From positions 62,001 to 126,000 of the forward strand of contig JAUQXA010000032.1 in the NCBI GenBank assembly GCA_030834895.1: DNA of 64,000 nt, in the 5' to 3' direction. Positions 1-9,026 of the stretch are shown here, one piece after another (position 1 is the stretch's first letter; the number at the start of each line of letters is the position of its first letter). The position numbers were made by a program, and so were the translations under genes. The DNA comes from Anaerolineales bacterium (GTDB taxonomy: Bacteria; Chloroflexota; Anaerolineae; Anaerolineales; Villigracilaceae). Under the pieces are notes generated by a model. It was not told the DNA's origin, made no database searches, and was given only the letters and a program-made list of their open reading frames with translations.

Positions 1-429
1 TCGGCAAACATCCAGGTTCACGGCGAGGCCACCATCGCCCACGGCAGTCCGCGCGACCCGCTGTGGGAGTACATCATCAATGGGCTTACGGCACGCATGA
101 ACTTCGATCACTTCGATACGCCCTGGTGTTTTGTCGGCCATACCCACATTCAAAGCATCTTTGCATACAACGAGACAAACGACCGCGTGACCATCGACCA
201 GACCAAGCCTGATCAAATAATCAACCTGCACCCGAAGTTGATCCTGAACCCCGGGTCTGTCGGTCAACCCCGGGACCGTGACTCACGTGCCGCCTATGCC
301 ATTTATGACACCGAAGCCCGTACCTGGACTCCGCGCCGGGTAAAGTACAACATCACCGAAGTACAGGATCGCATTCGCGCGGCGGGACTTCCCGAGAAGC
401 ACGCATTGCGAATTGCTGAAGGATGGTAA
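1..429 (+). CDS. Metallophosphoesterase, C-terminal part (cut by window start)
   Basis: The frame is open from base 1 and ends in TAA at 427-429, so only the last 142 residues are present and the true start lies before the window. The segment contains GHTHIQ, the last metal-binding motif of calcineurin-like phosphoesterases, followed by NPGSVGQPRD, which is typical of the YfcE/ApaH-like bacterial branch. Proteins of this family bind two metal ions and hydrolyse phosphodiesters or phosphomonoesters in the cytoplasm; the substrate cannot be read from this fragment. The first metal motifs (DxH, GD) are outside the window. The family call is firm, the substrate unknown. Confidence 0.85.
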   Translation, partial: SANIQVHGEATIAHGSPRDPLWEYIINGLTARMNFDHFDTPWCFVGHTHIQSIFAYNETNDRVTIDQTKPDQIINLHPKLILNPGSVGQPRDRDSRAAYAIYDTEARTWTPRRVKYNITEVQDRIRAAGLPEKHALRIAEGW

Positions 430-439
430 ATCAGACTAT

Positions 440-479
440 GGACGATTGACGATGGTCCATGGTTTGTCGTCAATCGTCC
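440..479. repeat. Inverted repeat with perfect 13-bp arms
   Basis: GGACGATTGACGA at 440-452 is exactly complementary to TCGTCAATCGTCC at 467-479, with a 14-nt loop. It begins about 10 bp after the stop of the phosphoesterase and has no run of T, so it is a poor intrinsic terminator. The CGTCAATCGTCC arm resembles the CGTCTATCGTCC stretch inside metH at about 17511-17529, which suggests a dispersed short repeat. Confidence 0.7.
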
Positions 480-558
480 GAATTGGATGGGAACATTTTA
501 CAGGTATTGCCGTCTTTATCCGTAGAGAAAAATCGCCAAAGGTAAAAAGGAGAAAGTC

Positions 559-1515
559 ATGAAAAAGATATTGCCATTAAGTTTAATTCTTATTGCCTCG
601 TTGATTCTTGGCGCCTGCGCCAGCGCCAGGTCGGCAGCACCCATAGGAAATGCGGGCGGCGCTGCGCCAGTCATGCCTCAGGAGGAAATGTTCGCACCTG
701 TGCCCGAGGCCGCTTACGATCAGTCTGCTACATCAAATGAAGGGGCGGGAGTCTCAGCCACCAGCGTGGAACGAATCGTCATTCAAAATGCCGATCTCAC
801 CATCGTTGTGTCCGATGTGAAGGGGCGCATGGAAAACATCCAGGTCATGGCACAACAAATGGGCGGATATGTAGTCTCGTCCAATTTGGGACAGAGTTAC
901 ACCGGAGATAACGTTCAAGTGCCCGAAGCTCGACTCACAATTAGGGTGCCTGCTGAAAAACTGGGTGAGGCATTGGAACAGATCAAAAAAGACGTGGTCG
1001 AGGTACAGAACGAAAATCGCACCGGGCAGGATGTCACTGCCGAGTATGTGGACCTGCAATCGCGCCTGAAGAACTATGAAGCCGCTGAAGCACAACTTGA
1101 AAAAATCCTTGAGACCGCCTCAGATACCGAAGATGTGGTCAGCATCTTCAATCAACTTGTGTACTATCGCGAGCAGATTGAGTTGGTCAAAGGGCAGATG
1201 AAATATTACGAGGAAGCCGCCGCTCTTTCCGCCATCAGCATCCGCATTGTTGCCGAAGAAACCATCCAACCGGTGGTGATTGGCAAGTGGCAGCCGCAGG
1301 GTGTGGCGCTTGAAGCCATCCAGGATTTGATCAATTTCCTGAAGGGTTTCATCAATTTCCTCATTTACTTCGTAATCTTAATCCTGCCAGTACTGCTCAT
1401 TATTTCCGGTGTTTTCTATCTGGTCTTCCTGGGCTTGCGTGCCATCTTCCGCCTGCTGCGCGGCAAAAAGCCGAAGAAGGAACAATCGCAGGATACATCG
1501 GTAGAGAAGAAGTAA
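559..1515 (+). CDS. DUF4349 domain lipoprotein
   Basis: This 318-residue protein has a lipoprotein signal peptide with lipobox LGAC (Cys20), so it should be anchored to the outside of the membrane. A periplasmic-side domain (about residues 70-240) matches the DUF4349 pattern: an initial strand in VERIVIQNADLTI, a predicted coiled coil around residues 140-220 (RLKNYEAAEAQLEKIL), then a transmembrane segment at about 265-295 (FLIYFVILILPVLLIISG) and a short basic tail. DUF4349 proteins are common in Chloroflexi and Firmicutes; their function is not established. AAAAAGGAG precedes the ATG at good distance. The gene stands alone with its own terminator. Confidence 0.85.
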   Translation: MKKILPLSLILIASLILGACASARSAAPIGNAGGAAPVMPQEEMFAPVPEAAYDQSATSNEGAGVSATSVERIVIQNADLTIVVSDVKGRMENIQVMAQQMGGYVVSSNLGQSYTGDNVQVPEARLTIRVPAEKLGEALEQIKKDVVEVQNENRTGQDVTAEYVDLQSRLKNYEAAEAQLEKILETASDTEDVVSIFNQLVYYREQIELVKGQMKYYEEAAALSAISIRIVAEETIQPVVIGKWQPQGVALEAIQDLINFLKGFINFLIYFVILILPVLLIISGVFYLVFLGLRAIFRLLRGKKPKKEQSQDTSVEKK

Positions 1516-1543
1516 GCAGTGATCAGTTCTTGGCAATCAGTAA

Positions 1544-1577
1544 AGAGAGTCTGCAAGCCGGCAGGCTCTCTCTTTTT
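1544..1577 (+). terminator. Intrinsic terminator after the DUF4349 gene
   Basis: AGAGAGTCTGC (1544-1554) pairs with GCAGGCTCTCT (1561-1571) with one G-U pair, and a T-rich tail (TCTTTTT) follows. Confidence 0.8.
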
Positions 1578-1649
1578 GCCATATGATGCCCTCGGTCATA
1601 AATTGTGCATTCTAAAGATGAATAAAGCGCAACTTGTGACTGTGATGGG

Positions 1650-1655
1650 TATAAT
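1650..1655 (+). promoter_or_regulatory. -10 element placing the start site on the rsmG start codon
   Basis: A perfect TATAAT ends exactly 7 nt before the A of the rsmG ATG, so transcription should begin at or next to the start codon (leaderless mRNA). No ribosome-binding site is seen and no good -35 is present. The same spacing recurs at 11604 and 45649. Confidence 0.55.
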
Positions 1656-1661
1656 CAGCGC

Positions 1662-2372
1662 ATGGAAAACCTGATCCGTGAGGCGCTCTCGCTTTTCAAT
1701 GTTCACCTGACGGGGAGACACATTCTTGCCCTTGCCGCATACGAACGCGAGCTTTTGGAGTGGAACCAGAAATTCAACCTGACCGCCATTCGGGATGTGG
1801 AGTCGATCCGTACCAAACATTTTCTGGATTCATTCTCCTGCGTGCAAGCGTGGAAAGCCAACCCGCCGCTACGCCTCGTGGACGTTGGGACTGGCGCAGG
1901 GTTCCCGGGCATTCCCCTGAAAATCCTCTACCCCGCCATGCAGTTGACCCTGGTCGAATCCGTCGGCAAGAAAGCCAAGTTCTGTCAGCACATCGTGGAA
2001 ATGCTAGGGCTGGAACATGTGTGCGTGATTCATACCCGTGCCGAGGATCTCGGTCGAAAGGCGGAACATCGCGAAAGTTACGATTGGGCGGTGGCGCGGG
2101 CGGTGGCAAACCTCAACGTGTTGAGCGAGTACCTGCTTCCACTGGTCAAGGTCAACGGGACGGTGCTGGCACAAAAGGGCGAAAGCGGACCCGCCGAAGC
2201 GCAGTCCGCTGAAAAGGCGATGAAACTATTGGGCGGAAAACTGAGGAAGTTGATTCCCGTCAATTTGCCAGGCGTCGCCGATGACCGTTTCCTCGTGCTG
2301 GTGGACAAGGTGGCTGCCACGCCGCCGAAGTATCCGCGCGCCGCGGGGATGGCAACGAAGATGCCGTTGTAA
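1662..2372 (+). CDS. rsmG: 16S rRNA (guanine527-N7)-methyltransferase RsmG
   Basis: This 236-residue protein has the usual RsmG length. It carries the SAM-binding signature LVDVGTGAGFPGIPLKI near residue 70 and the family's N-terminal ELLEWNQKFNLTAIRD motif. RsmG uses S-adenosylmethionine to methylate N7 of G527 in 16S rRNA within the 30S subunit; loss gives low-level streptomycin resistance in other bacteria. The ATG lies 7 nt after a TATAAT and has no Shine-Dalgarno sequence, so the message is probably leaderless. The C-terminal tail is slightly extended (TPPKYPRAAGMATKMPL). It is transcribed alone, between a terminator and a convergent cupin gene. Confidence 0.95.
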   Translation: MENLIREALSLFNVHLTGRHILALAAYERELLEWNQKFNLTAIRDVESIRTKHFLDSFSCVQAWKANPPLRLVDVGTGAGFPGIPLKILYPAMQLTLVESVGKKAKFCQHIVEMLGLEHVCVIHTRAEDLGRKAEHRESYDWAVARAVANLNVLSEYLLPLVKVNGTVLAQKGESGPAEAQSAEKAMKLLGGKLRKLIPVNLPGVADDRFLVLVDKVAATPPKYPRAAGMATKMPL

Positions 2373-2376
2373 ATCC

Positions 2377-2404
2377 GTGGGGCGCGGGATGACCCCGCCC
2401 CTAC
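2377..2404. repeat. GC-rich palindromic repeat, family A (degenerate copy)
   Basis: The copy begins GTGGGGCGCGGG and ends CCCCGCCCCTAC, so the arms are nearly complementary. It shares the GTAGGGGCGG / CCGCCCCTAC core with copies at 48377 (intergenic) and at 24464 and 16854 (inside genes). It sits in the 36-bp gap between convergent rsmG and the cupin gene. Confidence 0.75.
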
Positions 2405-2408
2405 AGTG

Positions 2409-2774
2409 TCAACAACTTAATTCACCTACAATCTCGATTTTGTCTTCCTTGTTGGGAATGATACACAGGAATTCAAAAGGCTCATTGCCAATGTTCTCAT
2501 AAAAATGTGGCACGCCTTCGGGAATGAAGACCACGTTTCCCTGCTTTACCTCGTAAATTTCCTCGCCAATTCCGATGCGGGCATGTCCGCGCAGGACGTA
2601 TTGCTCGTGCTCCACCGTGTTGGTGTGACGCGGCATCCCGCCGCCTGGGAGCATGGAAAACTTCCGCAGGGCGAAGTTGGGTCCCTCCTGCGAGGAAATC
2701 AACACCTGAATGGTGGTGTCCTTTCCAGCAGCGACGTTTTTGGCTTCGACTTCGGTTGAATGTTTGACGGTCAT
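2409..2774 (-). CDS. Single-domain cupin protein
   Basis: This 121-residue protein is one small beta-barrel cupin. Cupin motif 1 is visible as PRHTNTVEHEQYVLRG (metal ligands His, His, Glu) and motif 2 as GNVVFIPEGVPHFYEN. Such stand-alone cupins bind a divalent metal and act as isomerases, lyases, dioxygenases or ligand sensors, so the reaction cannot be deduced. It lies 21 bp downstream of two glycosyltransferase genes on the same strand and may be co-transcribed, which would fit a sugar-related role, but this is only inference. Confidence 0.8.
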   Translation of the reverse strand: MTVKHSTEVEAKNVAAGKDTTIQVLISSQEGPNFALRKFSMLPGGGMPRHTNTVEHEQYVLRGHARIGIGEEIYEVKQGNVVFIPEGVPHFYENIGNEPFEFLCIIPNKEDKIEIVGELSC

Positions 2775-2795
2775 GGTTACCTCTTCATTTTGAAA

Positions 2796-4520
2796 TTATT
2801 GTTTGCCCAACGTTTCATAAAACGAGGGCGGCAGGTCGGCAACACGATAGATGTGGATTGGGTATGCGCCTTTGACCTGGATCGAATACTCGGGCTGGAT
2901 CGACTCCAACTCCCGCGCAAAGAGCGCAGTTCTCTCTGTCCGCAGACCGAAGGCGTCGTTGATGACAATGTAATCCGCCTGCGCCAGTCGTTCAAACACG
3001 GAACCCATTTCAAGCTCCTCCATGAAAAGCGGATTAAGGATGATCGTCCGACCTGGGAAGAAGTATGAAAAAGGTCCGCGCCCACGGAACGAAAAAGCGC
3101 TCAAGGACTCCGCGTTCGGCTTTTGCGCCAGATATGCGGCGGCCTTCTCAAATCCTTCTCCGTAATCAGACATGTACTCGTTGCCGGTGACCGCCGTCCA
3201 AATAGGATTGGAATAAACATAGTAATACGGATAATAAGCAAATGCTCCAGCCAGTTGCAGCCCGATGAGCAGAATGGCAACTCCCACTACTGACCAACTC
3301 CCCATTTTGGTCTGCGAGAATTTCCGTTTCCCTGCCATCCACCCAAGCAGGGATGTCCAGCCTAGGGCCGCTATCATATCCAAACTGACAAAGCTCGCCA
3401 TAATATAGTGCAGCGAGTTTCTGCCTTGCGCAAAACTAAACAACAGGATGAACATGACCGCTGTGAGAGAAGAATAGAGAATCAACTTTCTGGGAACGGT
3501 GAAAAAGCGATTGTTTCCACGAACAAAAAAGAAAAGCCAAGCAAACAAGAAGCCCAGCCAGCTAACGGGAGTGGAATGCCAGGCAAGGCTTTCTATAAAA
3601 TATCTGATTACCGACCCTGCCGATGCCAGACTGAATGCAGATGTCTGTAATTCATGAGTTACTTGCAAACGCGCACCCTGAAAGGCATAACTGAAGGCAT
3701 TGCCATAAACTTCGTAAAGCATTTTGCCTGGCGCAACCCACATCCCTGGCCAGAGAATGAAGTAAACCAACGCGAGGAAGGCAATCCAGATTCCGAATAT
3801 TTTCAGGTGATCTACCAGCGCAGATTTGAATCCACGCTCCTTCATTTTTTCAAACACAGACACGGCCAGCATCAAACCGATTACCGGGAACATCGCCATG
3901 GCGGAGGATTTAGTCAACTGCGCCAAGGCGGCGGAGGCCGCGGAAATAAATAGGTAATACCACTTTCTCCTTTGATCAAGGTAAACCATCAAACCCAAGA
4001 TCGAGGCGAGCACAAAGAATGCCACCATTGCTTCATGACTGAGAACCCGTGAATGTCCAAGAAAATAGGGGGCACTGGACGCGAAAGCTGTAATGAGAAA
4101 TGCCTTTTCATCCCCAAATAAAACCGAAAGCAACTGGAAAATAATCAGCGCTAACAGAACAATGACTATCACCTGGAAAACACGGCTGAGATACAGCAGG
4201 TACATTGGATCGTGTCCGTGTTCCAGCAGGAAGGGATCGAACTTTTCCTTGTCCACATCGAAATAGCCCTGACCCAGTCCACGGTAATCGGGGAAGTCCA
4301 TCAGGAAGGCGGCGGTAATCAGGGACATGGTCGTCACGGCGGGATGATATTCGTAGACTGTGTTTTCGAGTTCACGCTGACCGAGGGCATAGTAATAATT
4401 TGCACCGACGGAAAGCCAGAAAGGTTCATCGAGCGTGACAAAGGAATCAAGGGAGGACAGGCGCGGGGCAAGGGTCAGAACAAGCAGAAGGGAGGTGAGG
4501 ATGAGTTTGCGGAGTTTCAT
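2796..4520 (-). CDS. GT39-like membrane glycosyltransferase (copy 1)
   Basis: This 574-residue integral membrane protein has about ten hydrophobic segments. After the first transmembrane helix comes VTLDEPFW, the acidic Asp-Glu loop typical of GT-C enzymes of the ArnT/PMT (GT39) type. Such enzymes move a sugar from a polyprenyl-phosphate carrier to a lipid or protein acceptor on the outer side of the membrane. The soluble C-terminus (about 470-574, YIVINDAFGLRTERTALF) is predicted to lie outside. It is clearly paralogous to the next gene upstream (shared NYYYALGQRELENTVYEYHPAVTTM-like region and WPGMWVAPGKML), 9 bp away, so the pair arose by tandem duplication. Acceptor and donor are unknown. 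Confidence 0.8.
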   Translation of the reverse strand: MKLRKLILTSLLLVLTLAPRLSSLDSFVTLDEPFWLSVGANYYYALGQRELENTVYEYHPAVTTMSLITAAFLMDFPDYRGLGQGYFDVDKEKFDPFLLEHGHDPMYLLYLSRVFQVIVIVLLALIIFQLLSVLFGDEKAFLITAFASSAPYFLGHSRVLSHEAMVAFFVLASILGLMVYLDQRRKWYYLFISAASAALAQLTKSSAMAMFPVIGLMLAVSVFEKMKERGFKSALVDHLKIFGIWIAFLALVYFILWPGMWVAPGKMLYEVYGNAFSYAFQGARLQVTHELQTSAFSLASAGSVIRYFIESLAWHSTPVSWLGFLFAWLFFFVRGNNRFFTVPRKLILYSSLTAVMFILLFSFAQGRNSLHYIMASFVSLDMIAALGWTSLLGWMAGKRKFSQTKMGSWSVVGVAILLIGLQLAGAFAYYPYYYVYSNPIWTAVTGNEYMSDYGEGFEKAAAYLAQKPNAESLSAFSFRGRGPFSYFFPGRTIILNPLFMEELEMGSVFERLAQADYIVINDAFGLRTERTALFARELESIQPEYSIQVKGAYPIHIYRVADLPPSFYETLGKQ

Positions 4521-4529
4521 CTTACATTT

Positions 4530-6203
4530 CTACTCGTCAAAAAATCCGGGTGAAATGTCTTCCACACGATAAATTTCGACGTAGGGTCTATTGTGCATTT
4601 TGATTACATGCTCCGGGGTCAATTCCTTCAAAAGGGGGAGCCTATCTTCGAATCCAGAGTAGATGACAAGATAATCGGATTGACGCAATTCATCAACCAA
4701 TTGAGGTCTATCTTCGAACAAGACGGGTTTGAATAGAAGCGTCCTACCAGGATAGTAATAACTGAAACTACGTCCAAAATAAACAAGCGCCGTTTGTTTT
4801 TCTGCTTCCGGCTTTTGAGCCAGATAGGCGGCGGCTTCCTCCATCCGCTCTCCGTAGAAGAAGGCGGCAGGTTTTCCTGCCACAAGTGACATGAGGGGAT
4901 TCAGGTAGGTGAAGTAGTATGGCGCATCGGCAGGGAGTGGAAATGCCTGTGCAACAAAAAGGACTGAAAATAGAACAGCTTGCGTTAAGGGCTTGGCCGC
5001 CCATGCAAAAGACCGCGTCAGCCAACGCAAGGTAATCACCCAACCCCATGCGGCAGTGAACTCAATTCCGTAATACGCGGCGAGGACATAATGCGGTTGG
5101 TTGCGTCCCTGCGCCAAGGAGAACATGCCAACGTAAGCCAATGCCTCCATTAACAGGAATGCAATTACATATTTTGCCAGGGAGGGAACCAGCTCACGAT
5201 TTTGGTGAAAGAGGAATCCAACTGCAAACAGCAAGCCAATCCACGCCAGCGGGGTGGTGCGCCAGGCGATCGAAACCACAAAGCCGCCAAAATCCTGTCC
5301 AATGGAGGCAAGCCTGAAGCGGGAAGGATCCAATTCCTGCGTGATGGAGATTTGCGCCCCCTGAAAAGCAAAACTGAAGGCATTGGCATAAACTTCGTTC
5401 AGCATTTTGGCTGGCGCGACCCACATGCCTGGCCATGCAATGAGATAAACAGCAAAAGATATCCCGACCCAAATGAAGTAAGTCTTGAGCAGGGCAACCC
5501 AGTTGAACTTGTGTGTCTCGCGCCATTGGACAAATGTCCACACGAAAACCATCACCGCAGCCACAGGGAACAAAACAATCGCCGAGGATTTGGTGAGGTT
5601 GGCAAAGGCTGCCGACCCGGCCGATAGAACCAGCCACGCAGGCTGGGGCTTGGAAAAGAGATAAGCCGTCAGCGCCAGCACGGTCGACAGCGAAAAGAGT
5701 CCCACCATGCTTTCATGATTCAACATCCGCGATTGACCAAATAAATACGGAGCAAATGAAGTCAACAGAAGAATGCCAATTGCCGTCCACTCGCCCAGCA
5801 TGGAGCGCAGGAGCAGGAAAGCGACGAGAAACAAAAACACGTTGAGTAATACCTGGAAGAAGCGTGCCCACCACAACAATGCCAGCGGGTCCTTTCCATG
5901 CTCGATGAGATAGGTATCGAAGGATGTTTTCTCCTGCTCGAAATAACCATTCATCATGCTGCGGTATTCGGGGAAGTAAGCCAGCATCGCGGCGGCGCCG
6001 ATCCACATGGTGGTGACAGCGGGATGGTACTCATAGACTGTATTTTCGAGCTCGCCATGGGTGAGCGCATAATAATAGTTCGCGCCCACCACCAGCCAAA
6101 AGGGTTCATCGGCGGCGGTGAATTTTGTGAGTTCCACCAGGCGCGGCGCAAGCATAAGAACAATGAGAAGTATCAATACGAGAGGGCGAATGAATTTTTT
6201 CAT
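4530..6203 (-). CDS. GT39-like membrane glycosyltransferase (copy 2)
   Basis: This 557-residue polytopic protein is the tandem paralogue of the 2796-4520 product. The catalytic-type loop reads FTAADEPFW after the first helix, and WPGMWVAPAKML occurs mid-protein in both. Like its neighbour it should be a polyprenyl-phosphate-sugar dependent GT-C transferase with the active site on the outer face of the membrane. It is the first gene of a short minus-strand unit (this gene, its paralogue, the cupin). The 141 bp to the divergent sensor kinase gene must hold both promoters. Donor sugar and acceptor cannot be told from sequence. Confidence 0.8.
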   Translation of the reverse strand: MKKFIRPLVLILLIVLMLAPRLVELTKFTAADEPFWLVVGANYYYALTHGELENTVYEYHPAVTTMWIGAAAMLAYFPEYRSMMNGYFEQEKTSFDTYLIEHGKDPLALLWWARFFQVLLNVFLFLVAFLLLRSMLGEWTAIGILLLTSFAPYLFGQSRMLNHESMVGLFSLSTVLALTAYLFSKPQPAWLVLSAGSAAFANLTKSSAIVLFPVAAVMVFVWTFVQWRETHKFNWVALLKTYFIWVGISFAVYLIAWPGMWVAPAKMLNEVYANAFSFAFQGAQISITQELDPSRFRLASIGQDFGGFVVSIAWRTTPLAWIGLLFAVGFLFHQNRELVPSLAKYVIAFLLMEALAYVGMFSLAQGRNQPHYVLAAYYGIEFTAAWGWVITLRWLTRSFAWAAKPLTQAVLFSVLFVAQAFPLPADAPYYFTYLNPLMSLVAGKPAAFFYGERMEEAAAYLAQKPEAEKQTALVYFGRSFSYYYPGRTLLFKPVLFEDRPQLVDELRQSDYLVIYSGFEDRLPLLKELTPEHVIKMHNRPYVEIYRVEDISPGFFDE

Positions 6204-6285
6204 GCAAGAGGATTATACCAAGTGCAAATCAGGTTATAGCGTTTGACCTGACAACCTTGGACCATTTTCGCCGGGAAGGGGATTT

Positions 6286-6313
6286 TTGCTTATTATTGAT
6301 GTCAGGGTATAAA
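6286..6313 (+). promoter_or_regulatory. Possible sigma-70 type promoter for the kinase/regulator pair
   Basis: TTGCTT (6286-6291) and TATAAA (6308-6313) are separated by 16 bp and lie 31 bp before the ATG at 6345. The match is moderate, not perfect. Confidence 0.4.
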
Positions 6314-6344
6314 TCGGGTAGACTAATGGCAGGACTTAATTCCG

Positions 6345-8096
6345 ATGTTCAATCTAACAAATAATGTCAGCGCGATTTTATTTATAACCACTTTAATAAA
6401 CTCCTTTAACATTTATATAAGCTGGCAAAGGAGAAAAGCAAAGGGGGGAATATATATAGTATTGGCAATGTTGGGAGTCGCTTTTTGGACACTGTCTGTT
6501 GGGTTGGACTATGCCGCCATCCCAATTTCATTAAAAGTCTTTTTTGAGAAATTGGAGTACGCATTTCATAATAGTACAATCGCTCTCCTCGCTCTGTTTT
6601 CACTAACCTATGCAGATTATGGGGATTGGCTGAGAAAAAAATCGGTTAAAGCATTTTTTTGGATCGTCCCAATTTCCAACATTTTGCTAGCCTGGACCAA
6701 TGACTGGCACGGCATGTTGTGGAGTGGTTTTGCAAGAAGTGAATTTGGTAATAATACCGTCATCTTCGAGCGTGGCCCCGCATACTCCTGGGGTCTAATC
6801 ACCGGATATCTGATGGTACTGATTATTATCCTTCCCTTATGGCGTGCGACCCATAAGGGGTCGGATTTGTCACGACGGCAAGCCCGCCTGCTTTTCGCTG
6901 CAAGCATATTGTCTGTGGTGGGTAACACAGTCTATTTACTAGGTGACCAGCAGCTCAAAGGAGTGGATTGGACGCCCATCATCTACTCCATCCTGGGCAT
7001 CCTGTTCATGCTGGCTTTATACGGTACACGTCTACTCGACCTTGTTCCCATTGCCCGATACACAATCATTGAGCAGATGAGAGATTGTATTTTAGTTCTG
7101 GATGAAAATGACCGTCTAGCGGATTTCAACCCGGCTGCCCGGGAGGTTTTTGGTATTAGCCATGAACACTTTGGAAAGAAGATCAAAATGGTCATGGCAC
7201 ATTTACCTGAAGTCATTGAGAGTTTTTCCTCAAACCCCGGTAGCACACAGCAAATAACAGTTGTCCATGAAGGCGCCCCCAGGGTCTTCGACACGCACTT
7301 AACCCTGTTTACCGACAATCTTGGAAAACCATATGGAAAGTTGATGGTGTTTACCGATATAACAAAACACCATCAAGCTGAGCGGTCGCTGGCGCAGCGC
7401 TTGTCCGAAATCCAGGAATTGAATAAAGACCTGCGGGAGTCCCAGTCCCAGGTGGTGTCCCAGCAGCGCAGATTGGCAAAGATCGAAGAGCGTAAACGGC
7501 TGGGACGCGATATGCACGACTCGGTCAGCCAGACTATTCAAAGTTTGATCTTTTACTCCGACGCGCTGATGACTTCGCTTCGGAAGGAGCAGTTCCAAAA
7601 AGCCATTTCGGTGGCGGAACGCATCCAGGAAAGCGGAAGGCGCGCGCTCAAGGAAATCCGTCTGCTGTTGTACGAAACCCAGTCACAGGAGGCAAACGAG
7701 ATCACAGACCTGGTTGCCGTTTTGAAGGAGCGTTTTAGCTTCGTTGAAAATCGTGTCGGCATACAAACAGACATCGTTCTGGTTGGCGCACTTGATTCCA
7801 TTCCAAAAGAATGGAATGAAAACCTGTTCTGGATGACCAATGAAGCATTGAACAACGCCATCAAACATGCCTTTGCCAGAAAAGTATGGGTGCGGCTTTG
7901 CTGTTCCCCCCAACGGCTGGAATTGGAAGTAAGCGACAACGGGAAGGGGTTCGACATTACAAAGGCGCGCATCGGTGGCATGGGGCTGGACAATATGCAC
8001 GAGCGCGCCAGCTTACTCGGCGGCACGCTGACCATCGAATCCCAACCTGAAAAGGGCACAACCGTACGCTTTGGCGCGGAAATACCTTCACGGTGA
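6345..8096 (+). CDS. Membrane sensor histidine kinase (7TM, PAS, HisKA_3, HATPase)
   Basis: This 583-residue protein has seven predicted transmembrane segments in the first 230 residues, the arrangement of the histidine kinase N-terminal 7TM sensor region. A PAS domain follows at about 240-345 (DCILVLDENDRLADFNPAAREVFG), then a short coiled coil and a HisKA_3 dimerisation domain with ERKRLGRDMHDSVSQTIQSL, whose His is the phosphorylation site. The C-terminal ATPase domain shows NEALNNAIKHA (N box) and DNGKGFD (G1 box). HisKA_3 kinases pair with NarL/FixJ regulators, and one follows 53 bp downstream. The signal is unknown. The pair lies upstream of a pilin gene, so control of surface pili is possible but unproven. 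Confidence 0.9.
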   Translation: MFNLTNNVSAILFITTLINSFNIYISWQRRKAKGGIYIVLAMLGVAFWTLSVGLDYAAIPISLKVFFEKLEYAFHNSTIALLALFSLTYADYGDWLRKKSVKAFFWIVPISNILLAWTNDWHGMLWSGFARSEFGNNTVIFERGPAYSWGLITGYLMVLIIILPLWRATHKGSDLSRRQARLLFAASILSVVGNTVYLLGDQQLKGVDWTPIIYSILGILFMLALYGTRLLDLVPIARYTIIEQMRDCILVLDENDRLADFNPAAREVFGISHEHFGKKIKMVMAHLPEVIESFSSNPGSTQQITVVHEGAPRVFDTHLTLFTDNLGKPYGKLMVFTDITKHHQAERSLAQRLSEIQELNKDLRESQSQVVSQQRRLAKIEERKRLGRDMHDSVSQTIQSLIFYSDALMTSLRKEQFQKAISVAERIQESGRRALKEIRLLLYETQSQEANEITDLVAVLKERFSFVENRVGIQTDIVLVGALDSIPKEWNENLFWMTNEALNNAIKHAFARKVWVRLCCSPQRLELEVSDNGKGFDITKARIGGMGLDNMHERASLLGGTLTIESQPEKGTTVRFGAEIPSR

Positions 8097-8149
8097 GGAC
8101 GCAAAACTTAATAATGGATGCAAACTCTTGAAACAGCGGAAAGGCGGAC

Positions 8150-8806
8150 GTGATGAAAAAGATAAGAATCTTGGTGGCTGATGATCACCCTCTGATGCGG
8201 GATGCACTGTTGTTAACGCTGGATGAAGACCCAGAACTGGAGGTGGTGGGCGAAGCCGCTAATGGTATCGAAGCAGTGGAACTTGCATTAAAGCTCAATC
8301 CGGATGTGCTTCTAATGGACCTCTTGATGCCTGGCATGAGCGGGTTGGATGCCATTACCAAAATCCGGGAAACCCACCCACAGGTAAAGGTATTGGTTAT
8401 CACCAGCCTTGAGGATGAGGAAAAAGTGCTGGCAGCCATACAGGCTGGGGCCTTGGGATACTTTCCGAAATCCGCACCGCGCAATTATCTTTTCGAAGCC
8501 ATTCATAAAGTTGCCGACGGTGTTCCCTACCTTCCTACCGGGATCGCCCTGAAACTCTTTTCCAGCGTTCGCGATTTGAAGGTTTCTCCACCCGGAGAGA
8601 GCGCCGATCAAGAACCGCTTACTGGGCGGCAGAAGGAGATTCTGGCATTGATCGGTGAAGGAAAAACGGATAACGAGATTGCTGAAATCCTGCATTTGTC
8701 AGTGAATACCGTTTATTCCCATGTACACCACATTATCCAGCGGCTTGGGGTTAGGAACCGTTCTCAAGCTGTGATTTACGCCAGACAGCATCGCGATACA
8801 GAGTAG
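8150..8806 (+). CDS. NarL/FixJ family response regulator
   Basis: This 218-residue protein has a receiver domain with all key residues: the acidic pair in LVADDHPLMRDAL, the phospho-accepting Asp in DVLLMDLLMPGMSG and the Lys in GYFPKSAP. The C-terminal LuxR-type helix-turn-helix reads LTGRQKEILALIGEGKTDNE and continues into the recognition helix region SVNTVYSHVHHIIQRL. It is the obvious partner of the kinase just upstream; phosphorylation should promote dimerisation and DNA binding. A strong terminator follows. Target genes are not visible, although the degenerate receiver and pilin genes downstream are candidates. Confidence 0.93.
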   Translation: MMKKIRILVADDHPLMRDALLLTLDEDPELEVVGEAANGIEAVELALKLNPDVLLMDLLMPGMSGLDAITKIRETHPQVKVLVITSLEDEEKVLAAIQAGALGYFPKSAPRNYLFEAIHKVADGVPYLPTGIALKLFSSVRDLKVSPPGESADQEPLTGRQKEILALIGEGKTDNEIAEILHLSVNTVYSHVHHIIQRLGVRNRSQAVIYARQHRDTE

Positions 8807-8827
8807 CCCAACAGATAAACAAGTTTC

Positions 8828-8851
8828 GCGCCCCATTTGGGGCTTTTTTGT
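8828..8851 (+). terminator. Intrinsic terminator after the response regulator
   Basis: A GCCCC/GGGGC stem (8830-8834 with 8839-8843) is followed by TTTTTTG, and outer AAACAA/TTGTTT pairing can extend the stem. About 170 bp of very AT-rich DNA without a gene follows, up to 9026. Confidence 0.85.
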
Positions 8852-9026
8852 TTAATCCCTCCATGCGCATAAAAATATCCGCTGGAAAATGGTGGCTTCC
8901 AGTCTAGCTCTTAAATATATTTTTAATTTTGATTAAATTTTTATTTAATTCAGCGCCCAAAAAATTTCAAGAAAAGTTAAATGAGCTATGGATGCGCTAA
9001 AAGCGACTCTTTGATACCCTTGGAGC

